From the NCBI GenBank assembly GCA_010014835.2, contig JAAAKB020000025.1, forward strand, positions 1,631,494 to 1,655,241: a DNA stretch of 23,748 nucleotides, in the 5' to 3' direction. Every line of letters starts with the position of its first letter. The stretch's first letter is position 1. Shown here in pieces: positions 9,256 through 18,648 of the stretch. The translations under genes were made by a program, and so were the position numbers. Under the pieces are notes generated by a model that did no database searches, had not been told where the DNA came from, and was given only the letters and a program-made list of their open reading frames with translations. The stretch comes from Apostichopus leukothele (taxonomy: Eukaryota > Echinodermata > Holothuroidea > Aspidochirotida > Stichopodidae).

Positions 9256-10185
9256 GAATGAGCTTCCTAGTCTACATATCTGACATTGTTTCTCACACGA
9301 TTATTTGTGTAGAAACTTGTCAAAAAGAGATAGTTATGATACGCCCCCTAGATATGTTGTAGCCAGTAGAACATTCTCCTTTTACCCTCAAACTTTCTGC
9401 ACATATTGAATATAACCCCATGTAGTTTAAAATTGAAATATGTATGTTTGAAGTTATAGATGAAGAATGATGTAGTCACACAGCCAGTAAAAAGTGATTG
9501 AATCCTTTTGTTTACATCAAGCAAGGGCAAAGCCATTCCAGCATGCACTTCAAGAGGTTATCAGCAAGTTCAATACCAGGACTTTCAAGGAGTGATGATG
9601 GGTGTTTTAAAACCCCAAAACATCATACAATTTGGCATTTTTTAAAGTTCATTGCGTGGAGAAAATTGAACCTTCCAGTTAAACAGCATTTTGGTTGTTT
9701 TTCTTAATGGCATACCAATTTACCAATTTAAGAGTAGTAATATCTGAAATTTGTAAAATCCCCCCCCCCTCCCCCCAAAGAATGTTGATTTCAACCATTC
9801 CGACTCAAGGTTGTATTTAGGCCTACGCACCAGTGAAAACATTGGAATTTATTTTACCACGGTTCATCCAAGAGACCCACCCGAATTGTAACAAACTGGG
9901 AGTCAACATAATTCTCATCCATATACCGGGTCAATTGTCCTAAAATAACAGCAGATTCATGTTTGTTCACTGGATTTTGCCGCCCATTTTGGCCAGTTGC
10001 GTCACACAAATTAAAACTGGCAACAGTGCTTTCAAGATGTCATAATAATTGTAATGCTTGAATTGTAACAATCAAGAGGTAGTACTTTATAATGTAAAAG
10101 GTGAAATCTAGGCAGGATTCCAGTCTAAAACACATTTGTCAAAGTTCTATATGGATGGAAAATTTCTTGTTGTTAGCTCAGATGA
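9256..10185. other. Non-coding stretch, no gene seen
   Basis: Short frames at 9348-9548 (minus) and 9498-9707 (plus) overlap and have no recognisable domain. The C tract at 9760-9776 is listed separately. The rest is unique AT-rich DNA. Confidence 0.6.
9760..9776 (-). repeat. Poly-C tract (G run on minus strand)
   Basis: Ten C, one T, six C, preceded by an A-rich segment and followed by AAAG. Same class as the other G/C runs in this window but in the opposite orientation to most. Confidence 0.9.
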
Positions 10186-10374
10186 TGATTATTTTAATGA
10201 ATGAGGTATAAGTGAAGAAAGAATTAAAAAAACCTCCATGCTCAATGTTAACCATCTTGTGGGAAGCATTGTAGATGAAGACCAACCTTTATAAGAACAG
10301 GTGTAACATTATCATGATCACATGAGGATAATAAGAGGAAAGAAGTAAAAAGACCTCCATGCTCTATGTTAACC
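10186..10374 (+). repeat. 121-bp tandem repeat truncated by the assembly gap
   Basis: The segment ending ACCTCCATGCTCAATGTTAA-CC at 10253 recurs ending ACCTCCATGCTCTATGTTAA-CC at 10374, exactly 121 bases on. Similarity reaches back about 50-65 bases through ATGAGGTATAAGTGAAG against ATGAGGATAATAAGAGG. The second copy stops at the first N, so more units may lie in the gap. Confidence 0.8.
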
Positions 10375-10474
10375 NNNNNNNNNNNNNNNNNNNNNNNNNN
10401 NNNNNNNNNNNNNNNNNNNNNNNNNNNNNNNNNNNNNNNNNNNNNNNNNNNNNNNNNNNNNNNNNNNNNNNNNN
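10375..10474. other. Assembly gap, 100 N
   Basis: Exactly 100 unknown bases, the usual placeholder for a gap of unknown size. It sits between a tandem repeat on the left and a G-quadruplex motif on the right, both plausible causes of assembly failure. Confidence 0.99.
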
Positions 10475-10480
10475 ATGGTT

Positions 10481-10498
10481 GGGGGAGGGAGGGAGGGG
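10481..10498 (+). repeat. Canonical G-quadruplex motif beside the gap
   Basis: Four G runs of 5, 3, 3 and 4 are separated by single A residues, which meets the standard intramolecular quadruplex pattern with minimal loops, a stable class. It begins six bases after the last N. Confidence 0.85.
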
Positions 10499-10624
10499 CA
10501 AATAGGTTATCACCCTGACAAACCTGAAGGTTTAATTTGATTTAATTTGACATAAGGAGGTGTAAGTTAATTCAAGCCTTGCAACGAATTAAAAAAATTA
10601 AAAATTCAAGTTTGTAAATTTTCT

Positions 10625-10735
10625 AGGCGAAGGTTCGGTGTAGCAGTTAGTTTGAGTGTCCATCCTACAATTTTTTCTGTTCCTGGTTCAAAATTAAACT
10701 GCACCAGGAACTAGATTCTCGTCGACCTACTTAAA
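10625..10735 (+). mobile_element. Probable tRNA-derived SINE remnant
   Basis: An A-box-like TAGCAGTTAGTTTGAGTG begins at 10641, and a B-box-like GGTTCAAAATT begins 44 bases later at 10685, close to tRNA spacing. The head GGTGTAGCAGTTA matches the candidate head at 2968. GTTCCTGGT (10679-10687) and ACCAGGAAC (10703-10711) form a perfect 9-bp hairpin around the B box, longer than a normal T-arm. No functional tRNA fold can be built because the acceptor stem is missing. Boundaries are approximate and the family is unknown. Confidence 0.4.
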
Positions 10736-11572
10736 ATTACTCTTGCGCAGTTTTGTTCAGTGAAGTCTTCTGAGGGTTTGGTATTTCTGGTTTGCGGAAT
10801 TGTGAAATAAGAAAGACTGTCAGAACAACTTTGTTCACCATGCATGGCTGCGCTTTAGCGATGAAGCATGGGGTGCCCTCACCTGGCTTAGTATTTGAGA
10901 AATTGGTCAGATGGTGAGGGTACACTCTCCTTCGTCGGATGGGGACTTTAAGTGAGGTTCCCGGAAGAAGATCTGTATATACCATATATATATAATAATG
11001 CAACTGCATTGTATTATCACTAGCTCAATATATAAGCTGGTGTTCATCAAAGGACATCATGGGTGATATGGTTTCAAATGAGCTTCTGTTAGCATCCAAA
11101 CCCTCGGGAAATAGACACATGCACCCAAAAAACTAATCTTAATACAACCAAAACAATCACAAATGGAAGCTCTGACAAAGAAAAGAGCTCAAAGTTGGTT
11201 TATATACTCAGAGAGATATCACTTTCCACCAGTTGTGAAGAAATTAAAGCAAATGTTTGTATTCGTAACTCACCCCCCAGTCAGGCCCTCCCTTTTCCCG
11301 AAGCCAAATGCTACAAGTGTGATCTTCATGTTGCGTCGTCCGTGTGGACTATGTGGAGACATTACTCAGTTTAGGAGAATAATTCCGGTCTTTCCCGTTA
11401 GGTGAAACCAAAGCCATTCGTTGACACCAACGGAGACGCATAAATTTTGGCATTCGATACACCCTAATTGATAACCCATGTACTCTCCCTTCCTTATTCA
11501 TTTTGTCCAAGAGTAACCCAAGCTAGGCCGTGGAATAATCATGAATTTCACATTTTGGCACAGACGGCATAA
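10736..11572. other. Non-coding stretch, no gene seen
   Basis: Two frames of 80-90 codons (10737-11009 minus, 11163-11405 plus) have no domain I recognise and no convincing splice context. A short AT repeat lies at about 10985-10998. The part near 11290-11420 has balanced composition with several CpGs and could be a constrained element. Confidence 0.5.
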
Positions 11573-11734
11573 AAAAAGTTACGTGTTGGATTCCCTAGGG
11601 TTGTCACCAGGCATGACGCTGGGCTCGTTATATTCAAATGTATTCATGGCCTTGGCAGTAATGTAGACAGTCTGGCAAGAACCAAGAGACTTAAAATTAA
11701 GAATCTCGCTAGATTTCTACCTGGTCGGCTTTAA
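11573..11734. other. Segment open on both strands: LINE tail or exon candidate
   Basis: On the plus strand 53 codons are open before TAA at 11732-11734. The peptide includes HDAGLVIFKCIHGLG, which resembles the end of the reverse-transcriptase region in CR1/RTE-type LINEs, where a phrase like FKCLHGLAP is common (inference from memory). On the minus strand a good 3' splice site (CTCTTGGTTCTTGCCAG) is followed at 11671 by 30 sense codons, starting TVYITAKAMNTFEYNEPSVM, and TAA at 11579-11581. The two readings exclude each other. Neither protein is identified. Confidence 0.25.
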
Positions 11735-12619
11735 TTTATTCTGTGCCCCAAATTTTTTTATACCATGAATGACAACGAAAAAAAAAGAGAAGAAAGTTTC
11801 GTACGCTTGCCTGGTATTTTGGTTTTCACTGTTTTTACAAACACTCATTTGCATTTTGGATGCTTCTTTCCAGTCGCAGAAATTTGAAATGTAACCAGTC
11901 GTATTCGCTCTGTATATATGTATACGCAAGATTCATACTTTTGTCTTCTGTTTATTTTGTACGAGGACTGGTATTACAAATGCAAGCATTTGAATCTTCT
12001 TTTTTTCTTTTTTCTTTTTCTTTTTTTTTGTATCTGTAATGTTTCTTATTCTATTTTGAAGGTTTATGAATTATTAATGAGTATTAGTTATTTTTTCCGT
12101 TTGGATACACGGTTTTGTTTCTTTTACTGTGGCAAAACACTGATATGATATTTTTGAAAGTTGTTGTTTGTGTTTAACGTGTGTTTCGTGTGTAATCATC
12201 GCTACATGTTCAAAGTGGAGAATAAAAATTGAGGCAATTTCTTAAAGAGGAAGGAACAAAAAAGTGTGTACAGTACAGTATATTAATGTCAGATGGTGTA
12301 TTTAAGGGTTTATTTACAGCAATAAACTAGTTGTTCAAATAACTTGTCCGATACTTTTTAGTTCTGTCAGAAGAAGGTTAGGAGTCTGAGACATTGGTCA
12401 TCAGATGATCATTAAAAGTCCTCTGAGACAAATTTTACATCAAACTCATTTCACTCTAGTTTTATAATTAAAGGAGAGGATCTTGTAATTAATTTCATCG
12501 GTCAGTCGGAACAAATAGCCTAAGAGTTAAAGTCCAGTGACTTGGACGTAAAAAAACAAAAAAAGACAACAAAAAATTTCAAGGAGAAAGAAAATAAAAA
12601 TGAAAACCACAGATGTTTT
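11735..12619. other. AT-rich non-coding stretch, no gene seen
   Basis: T-rich runs (about 11998-12030) and A-rich runs (about 12549-12605) dominate. The plus frame 11918-12148 is Phe/Tyr/Leu-rich low complexity. AATAAA at about 12220-12225 could serve as a polyadenylation signal, but no upstream gene supports this. Confidence 0.6.
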
Positions 12620-12790
12620 GATCTCTCTGATTTCCATATTAATGGCAACCAATCGAGCCTGTCCCTATATTTGTAAATCCAAACAGACTGGCCATTGGTG
12701 ATTATTTACCTCTAGCGGGCTGCTACGTGGTCACCTGAGGACAAACGCTGTGGTATACGATATTTAATTAGTCTATATATATATCTATAT
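12620..12790. promoter_or_regulatory. Possible cis-regulatory block
   Basis: A balanced patch between A-rich and AT-repeat flanks contains CCAAT (12649-12653), an inverted CCAAT box (ATTGG, 12694-12698), forkhead-like TTGTAAAT (12671-12678) and TATTTAC (12703-12709), and CACCTG (12732-12737, the Snail/ZEB-type E-box). The right edge is a TA/TC microsatellite at about 12773-12791. No coding frame is evident. This is motif clustering only. Confidence 0.2.
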
Positions 12791-13429
12791 CTGTGCGACC
12801 AGGCTATTGGCATAACATATCAGAGATCCTTAAAATGTATATTCTCATCTTTCCCTTCCCCCACAGTCTTTTGAACTCCGTTTTTTTCTTCTTTTTTTTT
12901 TATCGAAAGAGAAATAAAGATGACCTCTTATCCCCGTAGCATTTTTGCTTAAAGGACCCTATCTGATTAGAACACTGCATGTTTGAACAAGGAAATTAGC
13001 ATTTTTGCTCTTATTTAGACACAACCCCCTTGAGGAAATATCGGGGAAAATATCTTCAAGGTTATAATCCAAGAAAAAAAAGAGAGAAATATAATAAAAT
13101 CAAGAAAAGTTCATTGTTTCCAAGAGAGGACACAGGCAAAGATGATGATATTATGTGTAGTAGGAGAAGGATGAGAGAGATTGCTTGTCTTACTATGTGA
13201 TGATGAGTTGAAACCTGCTGGTTTTTTGCAATTCATCCCATAAAGGAGGCAAATTTTGTATAATTAATTTTTTATGTAAAAAGGAAAAAAAAAAATTGAA
13301 AAAAAAAAAAATGAGGAAAGTGCTAGGAAAATTAAAAGGCACACAGATAAAGAAAGCTGTGTCTTAGATTATGTCATCAGATTTTTAGATTCTTTAAATA
13401 TTTTTTTTTTTTTCCCCCGCTGCTGGAAA
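12791..13429. other. AT-rich non-coding stretch with A and T runs
   Basis: No gene seen. CCTTGAGGAAATAT (13029-13042) and ATATCTTCAAGG (13050-13061) form an imperfect hairpin. A runs lie at 13286-13310 and a T run followed by C5 lies at about 13400-13417. Confidence 0.6.
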
Positions 13430-13480
13430 TTAAATCATGATTTAAAATGTACCATAATTTACCAGTTTCATCAGTTTCAT
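13430..13480. repeat. 16-bp perfect palindrome and 9-bp tandem doublet
   Basis: TTAAATCATGATTTAA (13430-13445) is its own reverse complement. Seventeen bases later CAGTTTCAT occurs twice in tandem (13463-13480), followed by CATGATG, which repeats the centre of the palindrome. A dimer-binding site is possible; chance is also plausible in AT-rich DNA. Confidence 0.6.
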
Positions 13481-13762
13481 CATGATGTAAGATGTGTAGA
13501 TTTTTTTTTTTTTTTTTGCATTAGTTTGTTGCTGCTGTTTTTGTTATTGTTTCATTTGTCATATCTATTTATGTGTTTATCTCCTTGTTTTTCCCCCTTC
13601 TACAGTTTTTGCATTTGCATGAATTTAGCTAAAATAAATTTACCGACTCTTCCATCACATTTCTGTGATGATTGCGGGACCCATATATTTTTAGTCATAA
13701 TTAATGTCTTTTGTATTAACTTTTCAACAACTTTTACATATTTTCTGTCTTATCTTTTGTAG

Positions 13763-13860
13763 AAAAAGAGAAAGAGAAGGATGGATCTGCAAGGATGGGA
13801 TTAGAATTAAGATTCCCTAAAGCTGAATGGGAGATGGCCGTCACCTTCTTCCAGTCCTAG
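13763..13860 (+). other. Best exon candidate, possibly terminal or stop-containing
   Basis: A strong 3' splice site with a T/C-rich tract (CTGTCTTATCTTTTGTAG, ending 13762) is followed by 31 sense codons in the second frame and TAG at 13858-13860. The peptide starts KEKEKDGSARMGLELRFPKA and ends EWEMAVTFFQS: a charged start grading into a mixed segment, unlike translations of the surrounding DNA. Eighteen bases past the stop, CC-GTAAGT at 13878 is a good 5' splice site, so the whole could be a 115-base internal exon that carries a stop, as in poison exons. The other two frames stop early. I do not recognise the protein, and no partner exon is visible. Confidence 0.27.
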
Positions 13861-14238
13861 TAGGAATGGTCCATTCCGTAAGTACGGCCATTTCCTAATA
13901 CTAATTAACGTTTCTTTTAGCATCTAAAACTACAGGCCCAATTTTCTGACATTATTGACTCCCTTGCTTCTACCACGCAGAAACATCTCGGATGTATTTG
14001 GGGAAAAAACAAGAAAATTTTTTTTTTTTGTAACAGTTACCTAATGAAGCAGAGATCTGTTATGGCTCGAGACACATTTTCTTTAGCTGGGTTAATTTGT
14101 TTGAGGAAAGGTGTACTATAAATAAAGCAGTACAGTTTGGATTTACTTTGCTCCTCTCTTACCTGTCTCTCCCAGTCCACATCTGCACATTCCCATCTAG
14201 ATTCAGAAGATAGGAAAGTGCAGGTATGGAGTGGGGGG
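13861..14238. other. Non-coding stretch after the exon candidate
   Basis: Unique sequence with a T run at about 14020-14029. The minus frame 14037-14303 (88 codons) has no recognisable domain and overlaps the dispersed repeat. Nothing else is supported. Confidence 0.5.
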
Positions 14239-14285
14239 GGAGACAGGTAAGTATTGTCGCTCGTAAATCTCCTAACCAGTAAGTT
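14239..14285 (+). repeat. Dispersed repeat, copy 2 (partner at 2303)
   Basis: GGAGACAGGTAAG, then CTCGTAAAT and AACCAGT, match 2303-2348 in order and spacing. A run of G immediately upstream (14233-14240) is absent from the other copy. Same orientation as copy 1. Confidence 0.5.
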
Positions 14286-15870
14286 TTGGAGAATCGGTGC
14301 CAACTTGTATGTTTAAGTGTCTTGCACCAATGGATTTGGAGCTTGAAGCATTATAAGCATGAATGTGTAAGTTACATATCAGGATTATGAAAAAGCAGAA
14401 GGAATCTCCAGCCATTTTTGGCTCCGCATTTGTCTAAATTCACCATTTTTTGTCTCTCGTTAATGGCCTGCTTTCTGTTCCACATTTATCTGTGTTTTTT
14501 TTTTGGTACTCCATTGTTTGTTTGGAACCCACATGAATTTATTAGGATACACATTTACTTTACATCCACAATGTCCTTTTGTCAAACCAGGAAAAATTGA
14601 CCGAAACCTTGGGAGATGTTCTGCAATTTTGAAATTTGACTCAAAGAACAATTAAAAGCAACATTTGTTGATACCACAAAATAAATGCCAAGGCTTGGAA
14701 AAGGCAGTGAATTCTGCAAATGCGATATTTCATAATATGAACATGTATACTTTCTCTAAAGGGCATACGCTCTGGCATACCAGATGAACCTTTCAAACCC
14801 AATTAACAATCTTGCTCAAATTGGATAATAAAGTCTATAACGCTTAATAGCCATTTGCCTTAAAGGCAATACTCTGACCTCTATCTGGGTTGATTCCCAG
14901 AGTTTAATAACTACATAGGTTGGATGATTTGGCCATTTAGATGGATGTACCTTGCTAAAAGAAGCATTTTCAGTGGTTGCCTTGATATCCCAGAAATCAT
15001 ATTTTTACAAGATGACTTGGTAGATGTTCAATTATGTGACTGTGACTGTCCTTTTTGTGAGGTTAAAGTAAGCTTGCATTTTTTTTTTGGATGGGGGGGG
15101 GGCATTAATTTTTCTTAAGTATTTGATAGGATGTGATATACAAGTCTCATAGCAGGACAGTTTATTGACTCATCAAGTTTCATTTAAGTACAAAGATGAA
15201 AACATTCAAAACTTACTCTTTCTTGATTTAAATTTCTGAATTTCTATTTAACATGTGATTAGCATGAATTCAATGAAAACATGTCTGGATTGAAAACTTA
15301 TAAATGTAATTGAAGGTATTCTTAACTTGCTCACTATTGAAAGTTGCTTTTGTGAACATTTTGTTTTAAAAAAAATGGTAGGTGTTGGAAAAGTCATACT
15401 CTGTAAGGTTTGGTAAAAAGAAGTAATCAAACCCAAAAGTTTGTTTTAAAGGGATTCAAAAGTGAAGCAAAAGAAAGCATGGCATGATGGTAGTTTTTGT
15501 CACCATGACAACAAGTTTTTCAAGCCAAAGATAAAGATTGCCACAAAATTAAGAATTCAGTGTAAAAAGATTTGCCCAATACTGTCAAAATGTGTAAAAG
15601 TTTTTGAAAGCTTTCTGTGGCCATTTTCACATGTAGCTTTCTTTGTGAAACTACGTATTAAGTCTATTTTAAGCTTTTGAATTGACATTGTTAATTTTTC
15701 GATGCCATTTTGTAATAAAATTCCATAACCATGTACAGGAGGTCATCAGCTCCACTAACCAAGGTTCACTTCAAGTAAATGAAATAAATTACAAAATTTC
15801 TAATCCATTCTTTATTTTATAGTAAGTCCTAGTATGCAAATTTTGGGGGTGACAAAATATGGAGGTTGGG
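14286..15870. other. AT-rich non-coding stretch, no gene seen
   Basis: It includes a T9 then G10 junction at 15080-15102. The frame at 14924-15118 contains an Asp/Cys-rich piece followed by AAA-GTAAGC, a possible 5' splice site, but no acceptor or homologue supports an exon. Frames at 14418-14600, 14460-14651, 15248-15436 and 15462-15680 look like noise. AATAAA at 15715-15720 is isolated. Confidence 0.6.
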
Positions 15871-16345
15871 ATTACAGAATTCATGAATTACTCGCTTATT
15901 AATCTTTGTTTGATGAAAAGGTCTAGGGCCATGTGGTAGTTAAGTCTGAGGATGGAATTACTGAATACATGAATTACTCACTCTTTAATTAACTTGTTTG
16001 ATGAAAAGGTCTAGGGCCATGTGGTAGTTACAGTAGGTCTGAGGGATGGAATTACTGAATACATGAATTACTCGCTAATTAATGTTTGTTTGATGGAATG
16101 CTCTCGCGGTGTGTGGTAGTTAAGTCTGAGGATGGAATTACTGAATTCAAGAATTACTCACTCATTAATGTTTGTTTGATGAAAAGCTCTAGGGGCCTGT
16201 CGTAGTTAGGTCTGAGGGATAGAATTACTGAATACATGAATTACTCGCTAATTAATGTTTGTTTGATGAAACGCTCTCGCGGGGTGTGGTAGTTAGGTCT
16301 GAGAGATGGAATTACTGAATACACATGAATTACTCACTCTGAATG
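15871..16345 (+). repeat. Satellite-like array, about 5.4 units of 86-94 bp
   Basis: Units start with ATTAC at 15871, 15957, 16051, 16137, 16224 and 16311, giving spacings of 86, 94, 86, 87 and 87. Each runs ATTACTGAATACATGAATTA, CTCGCTAATTAATG, TTTGTTTGATG, a variable middle, then GTGGTAGTTA and GTCTGAG. The middle has two forms: GGTCTAGGGCCATG (units 1, 2 and, modified, 4) and GCTCTCGCGGTGTG (units 3 and 5). The longest unit carries a small insertion after GTTA. No coding frame is maintained. Confidence 0.95.
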
Positions 16346-16541
16346 TTGGTCAGTTGCAGTCTTATCTCTGGTAAAACTGTTGAGTAAAATTGACGAGCAT
16401 GAATTGCAAAAAACTACTTTAAAGCTCTCTCATGTTGATTAGAAGATAGCAATCATATATAACGAGGCTTAGCGTCTCTCAGGGCAGGTATAAGTTATTA
16501 CCACTGTGAGTTACAGGGTGATAATTAAGCATGAAAACAAT

Positions 16542-16556
16542 GGGGGGGGGGAGGGG
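16542..16556 (+). repeat. Poly-G tract
   Basis: Ten G, one A and four G in otherwise AT-rich DNA. Length is uncertain for the usual homopolymer reasons. Confidence 0.9.
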
Positions 16557-17028
16557 TATAACAGGAGACGGGAAACACTTTGGTAAATGTATTGTCTTTA
16601 AACTTAAGCTGCTGTAATGGTCAAATTTCAGATCTGTGTACAAGTTCTCATTTGGTGATAGGTGAAAGCTACTGTAGGCTATTGTCACAATTATGCAAAT
16701 TTGCAAGATTTATCAGAACAAATCCATCCTTTTGAATTTCAACTCCCATTAGGACTGTAGGAAAATTATAAAATGTTTTCTCTCATCAGGAGTCTTGGAC
16801 CATTTGGTTCATCATCTGTGAGAAATGTTGGTTATTGGAGTTTTGAGGTGTTTTTTGTTTTTCTTTCAGTTTTTGACCTATTGCTGACCTCGAAAAACAC
16901 GTTTCTTAAAGTTCTGTATTTGGTAGAGGAGGTCTCTCACACTATAGTGGCACATGCAACAAAAAGTACCTCCCACTTAAAAGATTGAAGATCATATAAG
17001 GAGGTCTTCACAAACCTTCCACCTATGT

Positions 17029-17065
17029 ACACACCCACACCAAACACACACACATATATATATAC
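17029..17065. repeat. Compound CA/TA microsatellite
   Basis: Interrupted CA units pass into five or so TA units. Compound CA-TA arrays are ordinary microsatellite decay products. Confidence 0.9.
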
Positions 17066-17187
17066 TGTACTGACAGTGGTTGCTAGCAGCATTTAACTGG
17101 ATTGACTCCATTTCTGATAGAGCCAACATCAATAGTTGTTGATGATGATTATAGAGTTGTATTAGCAATGGTAAAGGGATATAACAA

Positions 17188-17472
17188 GGACCAGGGGATA
17201 AGTATCTGTTCTAATATCATCACAATGAAAGACTTTTTTGTCCATCCACCATGATACATGGAAGTAACACTGATGTAATTTATGGTGGGGTGGGAGGCAA
17301 GAGGTGAGGTAAGGTATTGAGGAGGGGCTGGGGAGGGGGAAGGACCAGAGTGAGGATAAATATCAGTTGAAGAGTAATATCACAATGGAAGATATTTTCT
17401 TTCTTTTTCCCAGCTTATACCCATGGAAAGTAACATTCGATGTATCCATGGATATTTATGTGTAATTTGTGG
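17188..17472 (+). repeat. Diverged tandem duplication, about 153-bp period
   Basis: AGGACCAG begins at 17188 and again at 17341. In both, GATAA-TATC, then ATCACAATGRAAGA, then CATGGAA-GTAACA and TGTAATTT-TGG follow in the same order, with indels; the second copy has about 20 extra bases near its end. The first copy ends in a G/GA-rich tract (about 17283-17340) that the second lacks. Divergence is much greater than in the 46-bp and 105-bp doublets, so this is an older event. Confidence 0.6.
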
Positions 17473-18010
17473 CTGACACCATGACTCCAAAGATAGCCAA
17501 TAGCTGTTTATATCTCTATTAGCTCCTCCACCAATCCCCATTAGGCTCATTCTGTTGTAGTGTGTTTGTGAAACAGGACACCTGTAGGCACCCCTGTGTT
17601 TACGATCTCATGTGAGGACATTTTAATGCGGCTGTAATATAGCCCTGACAGATGTGCTAAAGGCCCGTCTATTTTATCACCCGGTAGTTTGCTGTAAATT
17701 TAAACTAGACCGTCTTTCCGAGACGCAAAGTTTTAATTGTGCGTGACTTGTGTTGATAATCACCTCCCCCTTTTGGCCTCTATCAATTGCATCTTACAAC
17801 TTGGGCGCAGAAAAAAAAGGAAAAAAAAGAAAACCTCTGCCACTGTAGCCATACCTCGGATGAAAATGCGGTAACGAAGATGCGAAAAAATCTTTCATTT
17901 GGTCATTCGGATCCTTTTCGATGTTGATTTGTGTCCATTTCTATCGGTCGGAGATTCGGCATTGATTGCAGAGACGATTCCGTCGAGAGCTTTAAGGATG
18001 GGTCTCCAAT
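17473..18010. promoter_or_regulatory. Possible constrained regulatory block
   Basis: Composition is balanced, CpGs are retained (for example ACCGTCTTTCCGAGACGC, GTCGGAGATTCGG and TTCCGTCGAGAG) and there is little low complexity apart from an A-rich patch at 17811-17834. CCAAT-type boxes occur at about 17498 and 17532. Forward frames are stopped often. This texture is what conserved non-coding elements look like, but sequence alone cannot show conservation. Confidence 0.22.
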
Positions 18011-18625
18011 ATTTGTAATGTAAATAGTTCATTGAATGATTGGGGAGATGGGAAGGACTGCAAGCTTGCTGCATTATTTGCCAATCTGATTGAGTGTCAG
18101 CCAGCTTATTTCAGTTATTTTATTCATCAGTTTGATAGTACAGGAGTAACCTCTCCCAATATGTATTATACACCTGTAGTATCTCAGGTCTCGCTCGAAT
18201 CTCTTCCATCGTTGTTATACCGTGTCGTCGTACCCGAAAGATGCTATATCTATATTTGAATGCCATCATCATGTGATGATTGGTGCAATGCTATCCGATC
18301 CAGTGGATGTAAAACACTCATTAAATATCATCCATATACATATATATCGGAAAAATATCATCTCCCATTCAGATTCAATTTTGATGGTACTAATATTCTA
18401 CTTCATTTTGGTTTTTTATTCCCTCATTTGTCCTTTTTTTTTTATATAGATATATATAACAAATCTGAATTTGAAACCCCAGCCTTTTTACATCTTCTAA
18501 AGGTTTTCTCCGGCTGTGTTCTGTTAGGCCCCACGGGCCTCTCGCAAAGCAAGAGAGCATTTCCTCCGTAATCGATCGGCCAAAAAACAGAAAAAGCCGT
18601 CAGTGAACCCCGATCAGGAGAAGTG
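18011..18625. other. Non-coding stretch, overlapping short frames, no gene
   Basis: Three plus-strand frames of 75-103 codons (18032-18259, 18222-18449, 18260-18571) overlap and compete. None has a recognisable domain, and the middle is T-rich low complexity. The right part, 18490-18600, is balanced and CpG-retaining and may belong with the following homeodomain-type site cluster. Confidence 0.5.
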
Positions 18626-18648
18626 ATTGATTTATGGATTAATCAATA
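18626..18648. promoter_or_regulatory. Overlapping homeodomain-type sites in an inverted repeat
   Basis: ATTGATT (18626-18632) and AATCAAT (18641-18647) are inverted around an 8-base centre. Packed into 23 bases are TGATTTATGG (18628-18637, Pbx-Hox-like), GGATTAATC (18636-18644, K50/Otx-type palindrome) and AATCAATA (18641-18648, Onecut-like). Motif resemblance is from memory; binding is inference. Confidence 0.35.

Larger units (their letters stand above)
16346..17187. other. Non-coding stretch with G run and CA/TA microsatellite
   Basis: Frames at 16479-16706 (minus) and 16773-16988 (plus) have no recognisable domain. The G run at 16542-16556 and the microsatellite at 17029-17065 are listed separately. 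Confidence 0.6.

Noticed and set aside
8861-9362. Three overlapping plus-strand open frames of 115-151 codons
   Set aside because: They exist only because the 14-bp repeat unit lacks stops in every forward phase. All three encode the same repeating peptide, and none has flanking coding context.
10637-10711. Intact tRNA gene
   Set aside because: A- and B-box-like motifs are present, but there is no acceptor stem and no anticodon arm can be folded; at best a SINE head.
10737-11009. 90-codon minus-strand frame
   Set aside because: No domain, biased composition, no splice context, and it begins beside an AT repeat.
14924-15071. Possible internal exon ending at AAA-GTAAGC
   Set aside because: No convincing acceptor upstream, and the translation has no recognisable relatives; a GTAAGC alone is too common.
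18032-18571. Three overlapping plus-strand frames of 75-103 codons
   Set aside because: Mutually exclusive frames, a low-complexity Phe/Tyr/Ile-rich middle, and no recognisable family.
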